DNA from: Aestuariirhabdus sp049985285
GTDB taxonomy: Bacteria; Pseudomonadota; Gammaproteobacteria; Pseudomonadales; Aestuariirhabdaceae
Assembly: GCF_049985285.1 (NCBI RefSeq)
Contig: NZ_JBNIEU010000001.1
Location: 310,001-374,000, forward strand
Length of the DNA stretch: 64,000 bases
Reading direction: 5' to 3'
Program-made: the position numbers and the translations under genes
In this document: positions 7,645 through 18,938 of the stretch, piece by piece
How positions within the stretch are numbered: position 1 is the stretch's first letter
How the letters are laid out: the number at the start of each line of letters is the position of its first letter
Notes under the pieces: model-generated
What the model was told of the DNA's origin: nothing
Seen by the model: the letters and a program-made list of their open reading frames with translations, nothing else
The model's database searches: none

Positions 7645-9609
7645 CTAGGCCTCGGCCTGCGTCTCCACCACCGGCTCGAAATAGAGCTTACACTCTTCCA
7701 GCGCGCAACGATTCACCCGCACCTTCAGGGCATCGCCTAACTGGTAGCGCTCCGCTCCGGCGCTGAGGACCTGCAACAGCGGATCAAAGCTGTATTTCTT
7801 CCTGGCCTTGCGTAGATCCACCTGCCCCTCTACACCGAGCGCATCCAATCGCAGGTTGAGGCCACCGGAGTGCACTTGCACAACCGTGGCAGTGTATTCG
7901 GCTGCGGGCTCTTGCTGGCTTATATAGAGGCACATGTACCAGTGCTCCAACTCATTGCTGGCGCTGCGTGCCCGCTGATGCTGTTGCTGCCACGCCTGCA
8001 ACGCGTCATCGCTAAGCTCTGCCGGGGTCTGGCCCGCCAATAACGCCTTGATCTGGCGATGAACCACCAGATCGTTGTACTTGCGAATTGGCGAGGTGAA
8101 GGTCGTATACTGCTCCAGCCCCATGCCGCTATGGGGTGCGGCGCGGCGCTCGAAGGTGCTGCGCGCCAGCATTTTACTTATCAACGGGCGCAGCGGTACA
8201 CCGCTGGCGGACACTGCGTCGACCAGGGTTTTGAACGCCGTAGGGGCGGCTAAATCAAGTGTTTCGAGGTGCGGTAACTCCTGCTTCAACAACTGCCGTA
8301 ACCCTTCATGGCGGTCAGGCCGAAACCCCGGGTGGACGACAAACACGCCATCAACACCGGCACGGGCGATGCACTCAGCCGCACAGCGGTTGGCGGCCAC
8401 CATGGCCTCCTCCACCACCAGGTGAGCAGGCGTTCGATCCACCCGCCGAATACCGATACAGCGTTTATTCTCATCGAGCTGGAGGTGGTAGTCAGGACGA
8501 TCCTCAAACAGCAGGGCGTTCCGCTGGCGGTGCTGATTGAGCGCGCGCGTTGCATCCCGAAGCGCATTAAGTGAGGCGACAACCGACGCCTCCAACCCCG
8601 TTTCGTTGCCGTCGATAAACAACTCACTGACCCGGTCGTAGCTAAGCTTGGCGTGGGAGCGCATGTTGACGCTTTCAAAGCTATGATCAAGGATTGCACC
8701 ATCACTACCGAGTCGAAGACGACACAATAGCGCGAGGCGGTCGACCCCCTCGCGCAGGGAGCAAAGCTCCCGCGACAGAGCCGGCGGTAGCATCGGAATA
8801 CCAAAGCCGGGCAGGTAGACCGAGGTCGCCCGCTGGGCGGCTTCGGTATCGAGGGCAGAGCCTGGCTCAATCAAGGCGTCGGGGTCTGCAATAGCAACCC
8901 ATAGATTCCAGCCGTCTTCGGATGCCTCGGCCCATAGGGCGTCGTCCATATCCTGGGTAAAGGCGGAATCGATCGTAACAAAAGGAGTAGCGGTGACGTC
9001 GCTGCGCGACGCACCAAGGGCGCGAACCCGGTCCGGGGTAATGCCCTCCAGTTGCTGCTGCACAGCGGATGACCACTGCGGCTGGTAATTGTATTTCTCC
9101 AGCATAAAGCGCTCCTCCACTCCCGCATCACCCGGGCAGCCGATGCGCTTGATAATTCCCGCCTGGGCCTTGCCGTTCTTGAACGGGTGGCGCAACACAC
9201 TGCAGCGCACCAGATCGCCGGCGCTCAACTCACCGCGCTCTTTTGGGGGCACAAACAGCAATCGGTTACTGAAGCGTGCCAGGTCGGGCTGCACGAAATG
9301 GGTGTCACCCTTAACCACATAGATGCCACAGAACGTCTTCAGATCCGACGACAATAACTCCTCCAGTACGGCGTTATCCTGCTTCTTTGCGGAGGGCTCC
9401 GTGGTCACCCGCACTCGGTCACCGGGAAAAACTCGCGCCATCTCGTCCGGGACGAGGAACAGGCGATCGCCACTGTCGAGTGCGACAAAGCCGAAACGGC
9501 CATGACTGCCAACAACGGTGCCATCGAAGGTGGGTTTGCTTTCTTTGAGATCAGACTTTAACTGCTTCAACTGCTGCAGAGCGCTTTTATCGAGCATGGG
9601 GAGGTTCAT
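7645..9609 (-). CDS. rnb: Exoribonuclease II (RNB family)
   Basis: This is a 3'-to-5' processive RNA exonuclease acting in mRNA turnover. The 654-residue length is close to E. coli RNase II (644), clearly shorter than RNase R. It has N-terminal cold-shock-like domains (about 28-190) and the RNB catalytic core beginning at FVTIDSAFTQDMDDALWAE, with the metal-binding Asp cluster DMDDAL. It continues with LPGFGIPMLPPALSRELCSL and GLEQYTTFTSPIRKYNDLVVHRQ, and ends in a C-terminal S1-like region. A second ATG lies four codons into the gene. The stop abuts the 53-bp tandem repeats, so no separate terminator is visible. Confidence 0.93.
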   Translation of the reverse strand: MNLPMLDKSALQQLKQLKSDLKESKPTFDGTVVGSHGRFGFVALDSGDRLFLVPDEMARVFPGDRVRVTTEPSAKKQDNAVLEELLSSDLKTFCGIYVVKGDTHFVQPDLARFSNRLLFVPPKERGELSAGDLVRCSVLRHPFKNGKAQAGIIKRIGCPGDAGVEERFMLEKYNYQPQWSSAVQQQLEGITPDRVRALGASRSDVTATPFVTIDSAFTQDMDDALWAEASEDGWNLWVAIADPDALIEPGSALDTEAAQRATSVYLPGFGIPMLPPALSRELCSLREGVDRLALLCRLRLGSDGAILDHSFESVNMRSHAKLSYDRVSELFIDGNETGLEASVVASLNALRDATRALNQHRQRNALLFEDRPDYHLQLDENKRCIGIRRVDRTPAHLVVEEAMVAANRCAAECIARAGVDGVFVVHPGFRPDRHEGLRQLLKQELPHLETLDLAAPTAFKTLVDAVSASGVPLRPLISKMLARSTFERRAAPHSGMGLEQYTTFTSPIRKYNDLVVHRQIKALLAGQTPAELSDDALQAWQQQHQRARSASNELEHWYMCLYISQQEPAAEYTATVVQVHSGGLNLRLDALGVEGQVDLRKARKKYSFDPLLQVLSAGAERYQLGDALKVRVNRCALEECKLYFEPVVETQAEA

Positions 9610-9731
9610 AGAGGAGTGGGAAGGCTGCGAATTTTAATCAATCGTCGCCAACAGAGCCAGCAACATCTATCGTCGTGTCCAACCACAGGGGTTTATGGTG
9701 GTGCTCGCAGCACCATCGGGTCCATCCGGCA

Positions 9732-10484
9732 CTAAAGAGCGAGCGCTGCATTTCCCCTATTCAGGCGCTCCTCCTCCCGCTTCAGGTCCGCCAGGGTGCG
9801 CTCGACGTAGCTCAGATGAACCTGGATCGCTTCGCGTGCACGGTCCGGGTCACTGGCAATCACCGCGTCGAAGAGCGCATCGTGCTGTTTTTTCAGGTTG
9901 TAGCGAGTTTCTCGCCGACCATACATACCCCCAATATTGGTGATCACGTTGTGCTTGAGCAGGTCGAACAAACCCTTCACGGTATGGAACAACACCATAT
10001 TATGGCTGGCCTCGGCGATACTGAGATGAAAGCGGGCGTCTGCCGCCGCCTCGCGCTCCAACTCCTCCTCCTCATAGGAGCGTTGCAGCTCCTCGTAGGC
10101 ATCACGGATACGCAGCTTGTCCTCGTCGGTGGCCCGCATCGCGGCGTAGTAAGCGCAATCACCCTCGATAGTATGGCGGTACTCCAGCAGGTCGAAGTGC
10201 ACCTCGGGGTGGGAGTCGAGCAGGGCCAGCAGGGGGTCGCTGAAGGAGGTGCCGATGTTATCGACCACATAGGTTCCCCCGCCCTGGCGACTGCGCACCA
10301 GCCCCCGCGCCCCTAGCTTCTGGATCGCTTCGCGCAGGGACGGACGTGACACACCAAACTCCTTGGCCAGTTCGCGCTCGGGAGGCAACCGCTCCCCGGC
10401 CTTGATCGATCCCTGCAAAATCAGGGTTTCAAGCTTCTCGACAATCTTGTCGGATAGCTTGGGGCGTTTGATGGCAGACTCCAT
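9732..10484 (-). CDS. lldR: GntR/FadR-family repressor of lactate (or pyruvate) genes
   Basis: This DNA-binding repressor has an N-terminal winged helix (RPKLSDKIVEKLETLILQG... ERELAKEFGVSRPSLREAIQKL) and a C-terminal FCD ligand domain. It resembles E. coli PdhR along its length, including SFSDPLLALLDSHPE and RRQGGG-like wing residues. The gene faces lldEFG-dld, so lactate or pyruvate is the likely inducer and LldR the likely role. I chose the ATG at 10484 because it matches the PdhR N-terminus and gives 250 residues. An in-frame ATG at 10523 would add 13 residues but lies inside an operator. Four matching operators in the divergent space support auto- and operon regulation. Confidence 0.88.
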   Translation of the reverse strand: MESAIKRPKLSDKIVEKLETLILQGSIKAGERLPPERELAKEFGVSRPSLREAIQKLGARGLVRSRQGGGTYVVDNIGTSFSDPLLALLDSHPEVHFDLLEYRHTIEGDCAYYAAMRATDEDKLRIRDAYEELQRSYEEEELEREAAADARFHLSIAEASHNMVLFHTVKGLFDLLKHNVITNIGGMYGRRETRYNLKKQHDALFDAVIASDPDRAREAIQVHLSYVERTLADLKREEERLNRGNAALAL

Positions 10485-10514
10485 GACAGGGCTCCGGCGA
10501 CGAACAAAATGGTA

Positions 10515-10529
10515 ATTGGTCATACCTTA
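10515..10529. promoter_or_regulatory. PdhR/LldR-type operator 1, next to the regulator gene
   Basis: ATTGGTCATACCTTA fits the known PdhR/LldR pattern ATTGGTnnnACCAAT (core TGGT 10517-10520, ACC 10524-10526). It overlaps the upstream candidate start codon of the regulator and would give autorepression. Confidence 0.65.
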
Positions 10530-10627
10530 ATGCAAAGAACCACCTTAGATCAACTTTTCACCGATTAATGATTTATGCCTTTAAACACAGCCCCTTATAG
10601 CGAATTCTGCGAAATTCTGGCCACTGC

Positions 10628-10642
10628 ATTGGTCATACCGAA
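10628..10642. promoter_or_regulatory. PdhR/LldR-type operator 2
   Basis: ATTGGTCATACCGAA carries the same ATTGGTCATACC core as operator 1, base for base over 12 positions, in the middle of the divergent region. Confidence 0.65.
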
Positions 10643-10753
10643 ATAGTGCGCGGCGATTCTGGCTGAGCAAAGAGCAATCAAGACCCGCCACTTTCACCCG
10701 TTATCTGTCCACCCTACTGATTATTCCGCCACGCCCCGCTCCCACAGTGCTAT

Positions 10754-10768
10754 TTTGGTCTTACCAGA
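10754..10768. promoter_or_regulatory. PdhR/LldR-type operator 3
   Basis: TTTGGTCTTACCAGA contains the dyad TGGT-CTT-ACCA (10756-10766), a complete match to the family core. Confidence 0.6.
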
Positions 10769-10944
10769 AGCCAATTTCTTCACCGCCGCGACCCTACAGC
10801 CCCCCGCAACGGCGGCGACAAGCGTCGAGACCCCACCCCCTAAAGAGCCGATAACCCCTTGTTTAAACTGATAATTAATCTGTTATATGCGATTCAAAAA
10901 TGGGTCCTTATGCGCCCTAACGACACACAGCGACCGAGGTCTTA

Positions 10945-10974
10945 TTGACAGCTTTTTCTGCCCGGGCGTAGAGT
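10945..10974 (+). promoter_or_regulatory. Predicted sigma-70 promoter of the lldEFG-dld operon
   Basis: A consensus TTGACA (10945-10950) is followed after 18 bp by TAGAGT (10969-10974). Transcription would start near 10981, just upstream of operator 4, so a bound repressor would block the polymerase. Confidence 0.55.
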
Positions 10975-10995
10975 GGGTATTCGCACAAGGTAAAG

Positions 10996-11006
10996 TGGTA
11001 TTACCA
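10996..11006. promoter_or_regulatory. PdhR/LldR-type operator 4, at the lldE transcript start
   Basis: TGGTATTACCA fits the TGGTnnnACCA core exactly, about 15 bp after the predicted start of transcription and 49 bp before the lldE start codon. This position, inside the transcribed leader, is the strongest of the four sites for repression of the operon. Confidence 0.65.
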
Positions 11007-11054
11007 TTAATTACAACCTTTGCCGATACAACAATAATTCGAGGCCACCTCCCC

Positions 11055-11873
11055 ATGAGTCCTGATAACCAGTTCCATAACGCCATGGATGCGTCACCCT
11101 CACCGGCGCCTGTAGTGGACAGGGAATACCCCACCAAGCCTCAAAAGGTCTACCTGTACGGAACCTGCGTGGTGGACCTGTTGGCACCGCAAGCGGGCAT
11201 CGACGCGATCGAACTGATCGAGTCCCAGGGTGTTGAGGTCATTTTCCGTGAACAGCAAAGCTGCTGCGGCCAACCCGCCTACACCTCGGGCTACACCGAG
11301 CAGGCACGAGATGTGGCCCGCAGCCAGTTGGCGCTGTTCGATGAACCCTGGCCGGTGGTGGTCCTTTCGGGCTCCTGTGGCGGCATGATGCGCCACCACT
11401 ATCCAACGCTGTTTACCGGCGAGCCCGAAGCCTCGGCAGCGATTGAGCTGGGTGAGCGAATTTTCGAGTTCAGCGAATTCCTCCTGCACGTACTCCGTAT
11501 CCGTCTCACCGACAGCGGAGCCCCGGAGCGCGTGGTGCTCCACACCTCCTGCACGGCTCGCCGCGAGATGAACACCCACCTCAGCGGTCGCGCACTGCTG
11601 GAGCAGTTAAGCGCAGTGGAGGTTGCGCAGCAGGATCACGAGTCGGAGTGCTGTGGTTTTGGTGGCGCCTTCTCGGTGCGCCACCCACAGATCTCCGGCG
11701 CCATGGTGGAGGATAAGGCGGAGTCGCTGGAAAAAACCGATGCTGCACTGCTGGTTAGCGCCGACTATGGTTGCCTGATGAATATCAATGGCAAACTCGA
11801 AGCCAAACAGAGCCCGCTGCGAGGCATTCACCTGGCCAGCTACCTCAACCAGCGCTGCGGGGGTGCATCATGA
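11055..11873 (+). CDS. lldE: L-lactate utilisation protein LldE (LutA), CCG-domain Fe-S subunit
   Basis: This is a subunit of the LldEFG (LutABC) L-lactate oxidase complex that turns L-lactate to pyruvate at the inner membrane face. The 272-residue protein has two cysteine-rich CCG regions, with SCCGQPAYTSGY and later ECCGFGGAFSVRHP, plus the TSCTARREMN segment; these form a non-canonical iron-sulfur site. I chose the ATG at 11055 rather than an upstream in-frame ATG at 10887, because the latter would put the predicted promoter and operator 4 inside the gene. Its stop overlaps the lldF start (ATGA), so translation is coupled. Confidence 0.93.
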   Translation: MSPDNQFHNAMDASPSPAPVVDREYPTKPQKVYLYGTCVVDLLAPQAGIDAIELIESQGVEVIFREQQSCCGQPAYTSGYTEQARDVARSQLALFDEPWPVVVLSGSCGGMMRHHYPTLFTGEPEASAAIELGERIFEFSEFLLHVLRIRLTDSGAPERVVLHTSCTARREMNTHLSGRALLEQLSAVEVAQQDHESECCGFGGAFSVRHPQISGAMVEDKAESLEKTDAALLVSADYGCLMNINGKLEAKQSPLRGIHLASYLNQRCGGAS

Positions 11874-13297
11874 GCGAAATTATCGCAACCAGCACATTCA
11901 GCGAACGCACAACTGCGGCCGTAAACGACCCCGAACTCCGCAAAAACTTCCGCGGCGCAATGGATTTTTTAATCGATAAACGCAAAGGTGTATTCGACGA
12001 CGAAGACGAGTTGCAGCACTTGAGGCGACTCGGTAATCGTATCCGCAGCCGTGCACTGTCCAAGCTTCCAACTTTGCTTGAACAACTTGAACGTAACCTT
12101 ATCGCCAATGGCATTCAGGTACACTGGGCCGACACCGCCGAAGAGGCCAATCGGGTAATTCATAGCCTGATGGCGACCCACAATGCGCGCAAGGTCGTTA
12201 AGGGAAAGTCGATGGTCAGCGAAGAGGTCGAGATGAATCACTATCTCGAGGCGCGCGATATCGACTGTATCGAATCCGATATGGGCGAATACATTATTCA
12301 GCTCGATAATGAGAAACCATCGCATATTATAATGCCCGCCATCCACAAAAGTGCAAAGGACGTTGCGCAGCTCTTCGAACAACACATCCCGGGTACCGAG
12401 TACAACGAAGATGTCGATTTCCTGATACAGACCGGCCGCAAGGCGCTGCGCAAAGTTTTCTACGAAGCGGATGTTGGTGTATCGGGGGTGAACTTCGCTG
12501 TCGCGGAAACAGGTACTCTCTGTCTGGTGGAGAATGAGGGCAACGGGCGCATGAGCACCACCGTTCCCGATGTGCATATCGCAATTACCGGCATCGAAAA
12601 GGTGGTGGAACTGCTGGAAGATGTGCCCCCACTACTGAGCCTGCTGACCCGTTCGGCAACCGGCCAGGCGATCACCACCTATTTCAATATGATCAGTTCG
12701 CCGCGCAAAGAGGGTGAGCAGGATGGTCCCCGCGAGGTCCATCTGGTGCTGCTCGATAACGGGCGTTCCCAGGCTTACGCCGACACCGATCTACGCGATA
12801 CTCTCAACTGCATCCGCTGTGGTGCCTGCATCAATCATTGTCCGGTCTACACCCGCGTTGGCGGCCATGCCTACGGTACAGTGTACCCTGGGCCGATCGG
12901 CAAAATTATCTCGCCCCACCTGCTCGGACTGGAAGAAACACGCGACTTGCCTGGCGCGTCTTCCCTGTGCGGCGCCTGTGGAGAGGTGTGTCCGGTGAAA
13001 ATTCCGATTCCAGACATTCTGCTACGGTTACGACAGGAGTCGGTCCATCGACCGACCGCTACGCACCCCGGGCTGAAAGGACAGGGTGCCAAGTACAGCC
13101 GCTGGGAAAACGCCCTCTGGAGCACATGGGCAACGATCTACGGCCGTCCCATGCTTTACTCTGTGTTCACCCGATTGGCTACCACCTTCGGCCGTTTGAT
13201 GCCTCGTCGCATCACCCCCTGGGGGCAGGCGCGCACGCTGCCACAACCGGCTACCAAATCCCTGCACCAACTCGTAAAGGAGCGCCAGGCATCATGA
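11870..13297 (+). CDS. lldF: L-lactate utilisation protein LldF (LutB), ferredoxin-type subunit
   Basis: This is the 475-residue iron-sulfur subunit of the LldEFG complex. The N-terminal LUD domain includes KGKSMVSEEVEMNHYLE and the FAVAETGTLCLVENEGNGR segment. A pair of 4Fe-4S motifs follows, CIRCGACINHCPVYTRVGGHAYG and CGACGEVCPVKIPIPD. It passes electrons from lactate oxidation towards the respiratory chain. The start at 11870 is set by the ATGA overlap with lldE; its own stop overlaps the lldG start in the same way. Confidence 0.95.
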   Translation: MSEIIATSTFSERTTAAVNDPELRKNFRGAMDFLIDKRKGVFDDEDELQHLRRLGNRIRSRALSKLPTLLEQLERNLIANGIQVHWADTAEEANRVIHSLMATHNARKVVKGKSMVSEEVEMNHYLEARDIDCIESDMGEYIIQLDNEKPSHIIMPAIHKSAKDVAQLFEQHIPGTEYNEDVDFLIQTGRKALRKVFYEADVGVSGVNFAVAETGTLCLVENEGNGRMSTTVPDVHIAITGIEKVVELLEDVPPLLSLLTRSATGQAITTYFNMISSPRKEGEQDGPREVHLVLLDNGRSQAYADTDLRDTLNCIRCGACINHCPVYTRVGGHAYGTVYPGPIGKIISPHLLGLEETRDLPGASSLCGACGEVCPVKIPIPDILLRLRQESVHRPTATHPGLKGQGAKYSRWENALWSTWATIYGRPMLYSVFTRLATTFGRLMPRRITPWGQARTLPQPATKSLHQLVKERQAS

Positions 13298-13983
13298 GCC
13301 ATCGTGACCGAATTCTAGGGCGTCTCTCCTCTGCACTGAGACAAAGCGGCGCCGACGAACTGCACCGCGAGCACGAAGACCGCCGCGTAGTGACCGAGCG
13401 TTATCAGTACAGCCCTGCCGAACGCGTGCGCCGTCTCACCGAGATGATGCAGGCGGTATACACCGAGGTGCACGCCACCGACGAGCAGCAATGGCCACAA
13501 CAGCTATTAGCGCTCATGCAGCAGAAACAGCTGGGCAATCTACTGGTCGGTACCAGCACTCCCCATGGCCAGAAACTGCTCGACACCTGGCAATCGATTG
13601 AAGGGGCGCCACAGATCGACGATGCCCAACGCCCGATCGAGCAACACAAAGAAGCTCTGTTTCACCATACCGCTGCAGGGCTGACCGGGTCCCGTGGAGG
13701 CATCGCCGCAACCGGCTCGATTATTGTGTGGCCAACCCCGCAGGAACCGCGCCTGACTTCGCTGGTCCCCCCCGTTCACTTTATTCTGCTACGTGCATCG
13801 ACTATCCATAATAGCTTTGCCGAAGTGATGGAACAGGAGAACTGGAAGGGCCAACTGCCCACCAATGCGCTCCTCATATCCGGCCCCTCAAAAACCGCGG
13901 ATATACAACAAACTCTCGCCTATGGTGCCCACGGACCCAAAGAGCTGGTGGTGTTGCTAATCAACGATCTGGAAAAGTTTTAA
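13294..13983 (+). CDS. lldG: L-lactate utilisation protein LldG (LutC), LUD domain
   Basis: This is the third subunit of the L-lactate oxidase complex, 229 residues with a C-terminal LUD domain (TAAGLTGSRGGIAATGSIIVWPTPQEPRL...LVPPVHFILLR). The start at 13294 overlaps the lldF stop (ATGA); longer in-frame extensions upstream lie wholly within lldF and can be discounted. The dld gene follows after 3 bp, so all four genes form one transcription unit. Confidence 0.93.
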   Translation: MSHRDRILGRLSSALRQSGADELHREHEDRRVVTERYQYSPAERVRRLTEMMQAVYTEVHATDEQQWPQQLLALMQQKQLGNLLVGTSTPHGQKLLDTWQSIEGAPQIDDAQRPIEQHKEALFHHTAAGLTGSRGGIAATGSIIVWPTPQEPRLTSLVPPVHFILLRASTIHNSFAEVMEQENWKGQLPTNALLISGPSKTADIQQTLAYGAHGPKELVVLLINDLEKF

Positions 13984-13986
13984 GCC

Positions 13987-16842
<2,856 letters not shown>

Positions 16843-16860
16843 GTAACGGTGATTCGTCAG

Positions 16861-16889
16861 GGTTCTGTGCCTATAATGGGCGCAGAACC
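16861..16889. promoter_or_regulatory. Inverted repeat whose loop is a TATAAT box
   Basis: GGTTCTGTGCC (16861-16871) and GGCGCAGAACC (16879-16889) form an 11-bp stem with a single T-G wobble, enclosing TATAATG. It begins 18 bp after the dld stop and ends 19 bp before the likely cyclase start. It could be an operator laid over a -10 box for the cyclase gene, or a terminator of the lactate operon (only a short TTTT follows at 16895-16898). Confidence 0.55.
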
Positions 16890-16908
16890 TCCTACTTTTC
16901 GGGTGACT

Positions 16909-18681
16909 ATGTCCCGCAAACTGTCCATCACCACCCTGCTGAGCTTTGGCTTCGGACTGCTGATGATCATAGCGGTGACTACCGTCTCGATTATCGGCGT
17001 CAACGCCACGCGTAATAACACAACCAGTTTAATGAGCCAGCTCGGCTACGTAGCGCTGACCAGTCTTCAGGAGCAGCTTAGAAACTACCTGCAGCCGGTC
17101 AATAGCCAACTCGACTATATTGCCCAACTGATCGAAAAGGGGCAGATCTCTCCAGAAGAGCCGGCGGCGATGCAGGCCACCCTGTCGGGGTCACTATCGG
17201 CACTGGCGCAAGTGTATGGCATGGTGTATATCAACGACCGATACGAAATGCAGGTGTTCCACCGGAATGATGCCGAGAGTTTCACCTCTCACTGGAGCAA
17301 ACCCCAAACCCTCGAGCCCTATTTTTCCACCCCCGACCGCATCCAACAGGCAATATGGGGCGATCCCCAACTGACCTCGAACAACGTGCGGGTTATTCCG
17401 GTGAGTCGCATGGTGTACCTGCCCGATGGTCGCAAAGGGATGCTACTCACTGCGATCGACATCACGCGCCTCAACGAGCATCTTTCGCAACTCTCCGGCG
17501 AACACTCCGATATCTTCATGTTGCTTGGACGCAATAGAATTCTCGCCTCCACCTTCCCTGTGCCCGATGTCGTTTATACCCAGCGCGAGCCACTGATGAA
17601 TCTGTCGGCGCTGGAAAACAACCCCCTTAAGTTGATCTGGTCTCCCCAGAGAAAACCCAACGACATGAAATTGCCCAGGGGGATGAACAGCCATACGCTG
17701 CACTTCGGCGACGAAACCTGGATCTATATCTATTCCGAGACACAGGCGTATTCTGAAGTGCCCATCACCCTCGGTATGGTCGTCTCCGGGGAGCAGCTCA
17801 AGGAGGAGCGCAACGCGCTGTTTTTGCAGGTGCTGTTCAGCATGTTAATGCTGCTGCTGTTCGTCGGCCTGTGCTGGCTCTTCAGTCGCCGCCTGGGCAG
17901 TCGCTTTTCCAGTATCGCCCAGGGCTTTGAGGCGATTCGTGAGTCCGAACTGGATCAGTTGGGGCCGATGCCTGCCAGCTCCATCGTCGAGTTTGATCAG
18001 GTTGCCGACGCTTATAACCGCATGACCGATGGACTGAAGCAAAACCAGCAGATGCGCAGTTTGTTTGGCCAGTATGTTCCAAAGGATATCGCCCGCCAGC
18101 TATTGCGCGACGGCGGCGAGCTCGCCCCCCAGCACGAACTGGCGACCATCTTCTTTATCGACCTCGAAGGCTTTACCAGCCTCTCTGAACGACTCACACC
18201 GGAAGAGCTCATTACGACCCTTAACGCTTTTTTTTCCATGGTCGCCGAAGAGCTGGAGCGTCAGGGGGGAATCATCACCCAGTTCCAGGGGGATGCGGTG
18301 CTGGCGATCTTTAATATTCCCAACCCACAGCCCGACCATGCTGCCCGGGCTCTCAATGCCGCACGCAACATTCTCGCGCGCACCCGGCAGGAGCAGTTCA
18401 ACCGGCAATCACTGCGCTGCCGGATCGGCCTCAACAGTGGTGATGTCGTTGCCGGTAACGTCGGTGCCCCCCAACGCCAGAACTACACCGTACACGGCGA
18501 TGCGGTAAACCTGGCATCCCGCCTGGAGGCCCTCAACAAAGAGTACGGCACCCGCATCCTGCTGTCCGAGTCCTGCGTCCAGCAGATTTCAGGGCAGCAG
18601 TTTCGAGAACTCGGGGAGATCGCCATTCGTGGCAAACGCGATATGGTGCGGGTATACACCCTGCCCGATGAAAAAGCCTGA
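16909..18681 (+). CDS. Membrane-bound class III adenylate/guanylate cyclase
   Basis: This protein is predicted to make a cyclic nucleotide in response to a periplasmic signal. From the ATG at 16909 it has 590 residues: a transmembrane helix (about 6-31), a ~270-residue extracytoplasmic sensor (Cache-like), a second helix (about 302-325), a HAMP-like linker and a C-terminal cyclase domain (about 400-580). Metal-binding Asp residues are present in FFIDLEGFTS and in FQGDAVLAIF, and the transition-state Asn and Arg in VNLASRLE. The usual substrate Lys two residues before the GD motif's neighbour is Gln here (ITQFQGD). A GTG at 16849 would extend the N-terminus, but it lies upstream of a TATAAT-containing hairpin. 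Confidence 0.88.
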   Translation: MSRKLSITTLLSFGFGLLMIIAVTTVSIIGVNATRNNTTSLMSQLGYVALTSLQEQLRNYLQPVNSQLDYIAQLIEKGQISPEEPAAMQATLSGSLSALAQVYGMVYINDRYEMQVFHRNDAESFTSHWSKPQTLEPYFSTPDRIQQAIWGDPQLTSNNVRVIPVSRMVYLPDGRKGMLLTAIDITRLNEHLSQLSGEHSDIFMLLGRNRILASTFPVPDVVYTQREPLMNLSALENNPLKLIWSPQRKPNDMKLPRGMNSHTLHFGDETWIYIYSETQAYSEVPITLGMVVSGEQLKEERNALFLQVLFSMLMLLLFVGLCWLFSRRLGSRFSSIAQGFEAIRESELDQLGPMPASSIVEFDQVADAYNRMTDGLKQNQQMRSLFGQYVPKDIARQLLRDGGELAPQHELATIFFIDLEGFTSLSERLTPEELITTLNAFFSMVAEELERQGGIITQFQGDAVLAIFNIPNPQPDHAARALNAARNILARTRQEQFNRQSLRCRIGLNSGDVVAGNVGAPQRQNYTVHGDAVNLASRLEALNKEYGTRILLSESCVQQISGQQFRELGEIAIRGKRDMVRVYTLPDEKA

Positions 18682-18716
18682 CGCCTTCTCTGCGTATCTT
18701 GGGTGCGCTCAAATTA

Positions 18717-18745
18717 TTGATGCAGCCCCAAGACATCCATAGAAT
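18717..18745 (+). promoter_or_regulatory. Predicted sigma-70 promoter of the Mn-riboswitch transcript
   Basis: TTGATG (18717-18722) and TAGAAT (18740-18745) are separated by 17 bp, placing transcription start near 18752, just before the riboswitch aptamer. Confidence 0.6.
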
Positions 18746-18767
18746 CAGTTGCTAGAATCGCTGCCAT

Positions 18768-18934
18768 CTCAGGGGAGTAGTCGCTCGGTCCTGCCGAGGC
18801 AACGGTCAACATAGTTGGTGCCACATTGCGCCATGGTCGTTGCAATACAGTGTATTTGACGAGACTTGTGATACGGCAACTCACCGGCGGGAGAGTTGTG
18901 GTGTCACATGGTTCTCACTCCCGCCTACAGGAAA
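18768..18934 (+). ncRNA. yybP-ykoY manganese riboswitch
   Basis: The leader of the UPF0016 gene contains the family's two conserved internal-loop sequences, GGGGAGTAG (18772-18780) and GTCAACATA (18805-18813), as in the E. coli mntP leader. In the known family these bind Mn2+ and turn on export genes. The expression region offers two exclusive pairings: CAACTC (18877-18882) with GAGTTG (18893-18898), or GGCGGGAG (18886-18893) with CTCCCGCC (18918-18925). The second hairpin ends 2 nt before the CAGGAAA ribosome site, so control of translation is likely. The boundaries are approximate. Confidence 0.8.
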
Positions 18935-18938
18935 CCCT

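Noticed and set aside
12838..13293. N-terminal extension of lldG
   Set aside because: The in-frame upstream start lies wholly inside lldF in another frame; the ATGA overlap at 13294 is the natural start.
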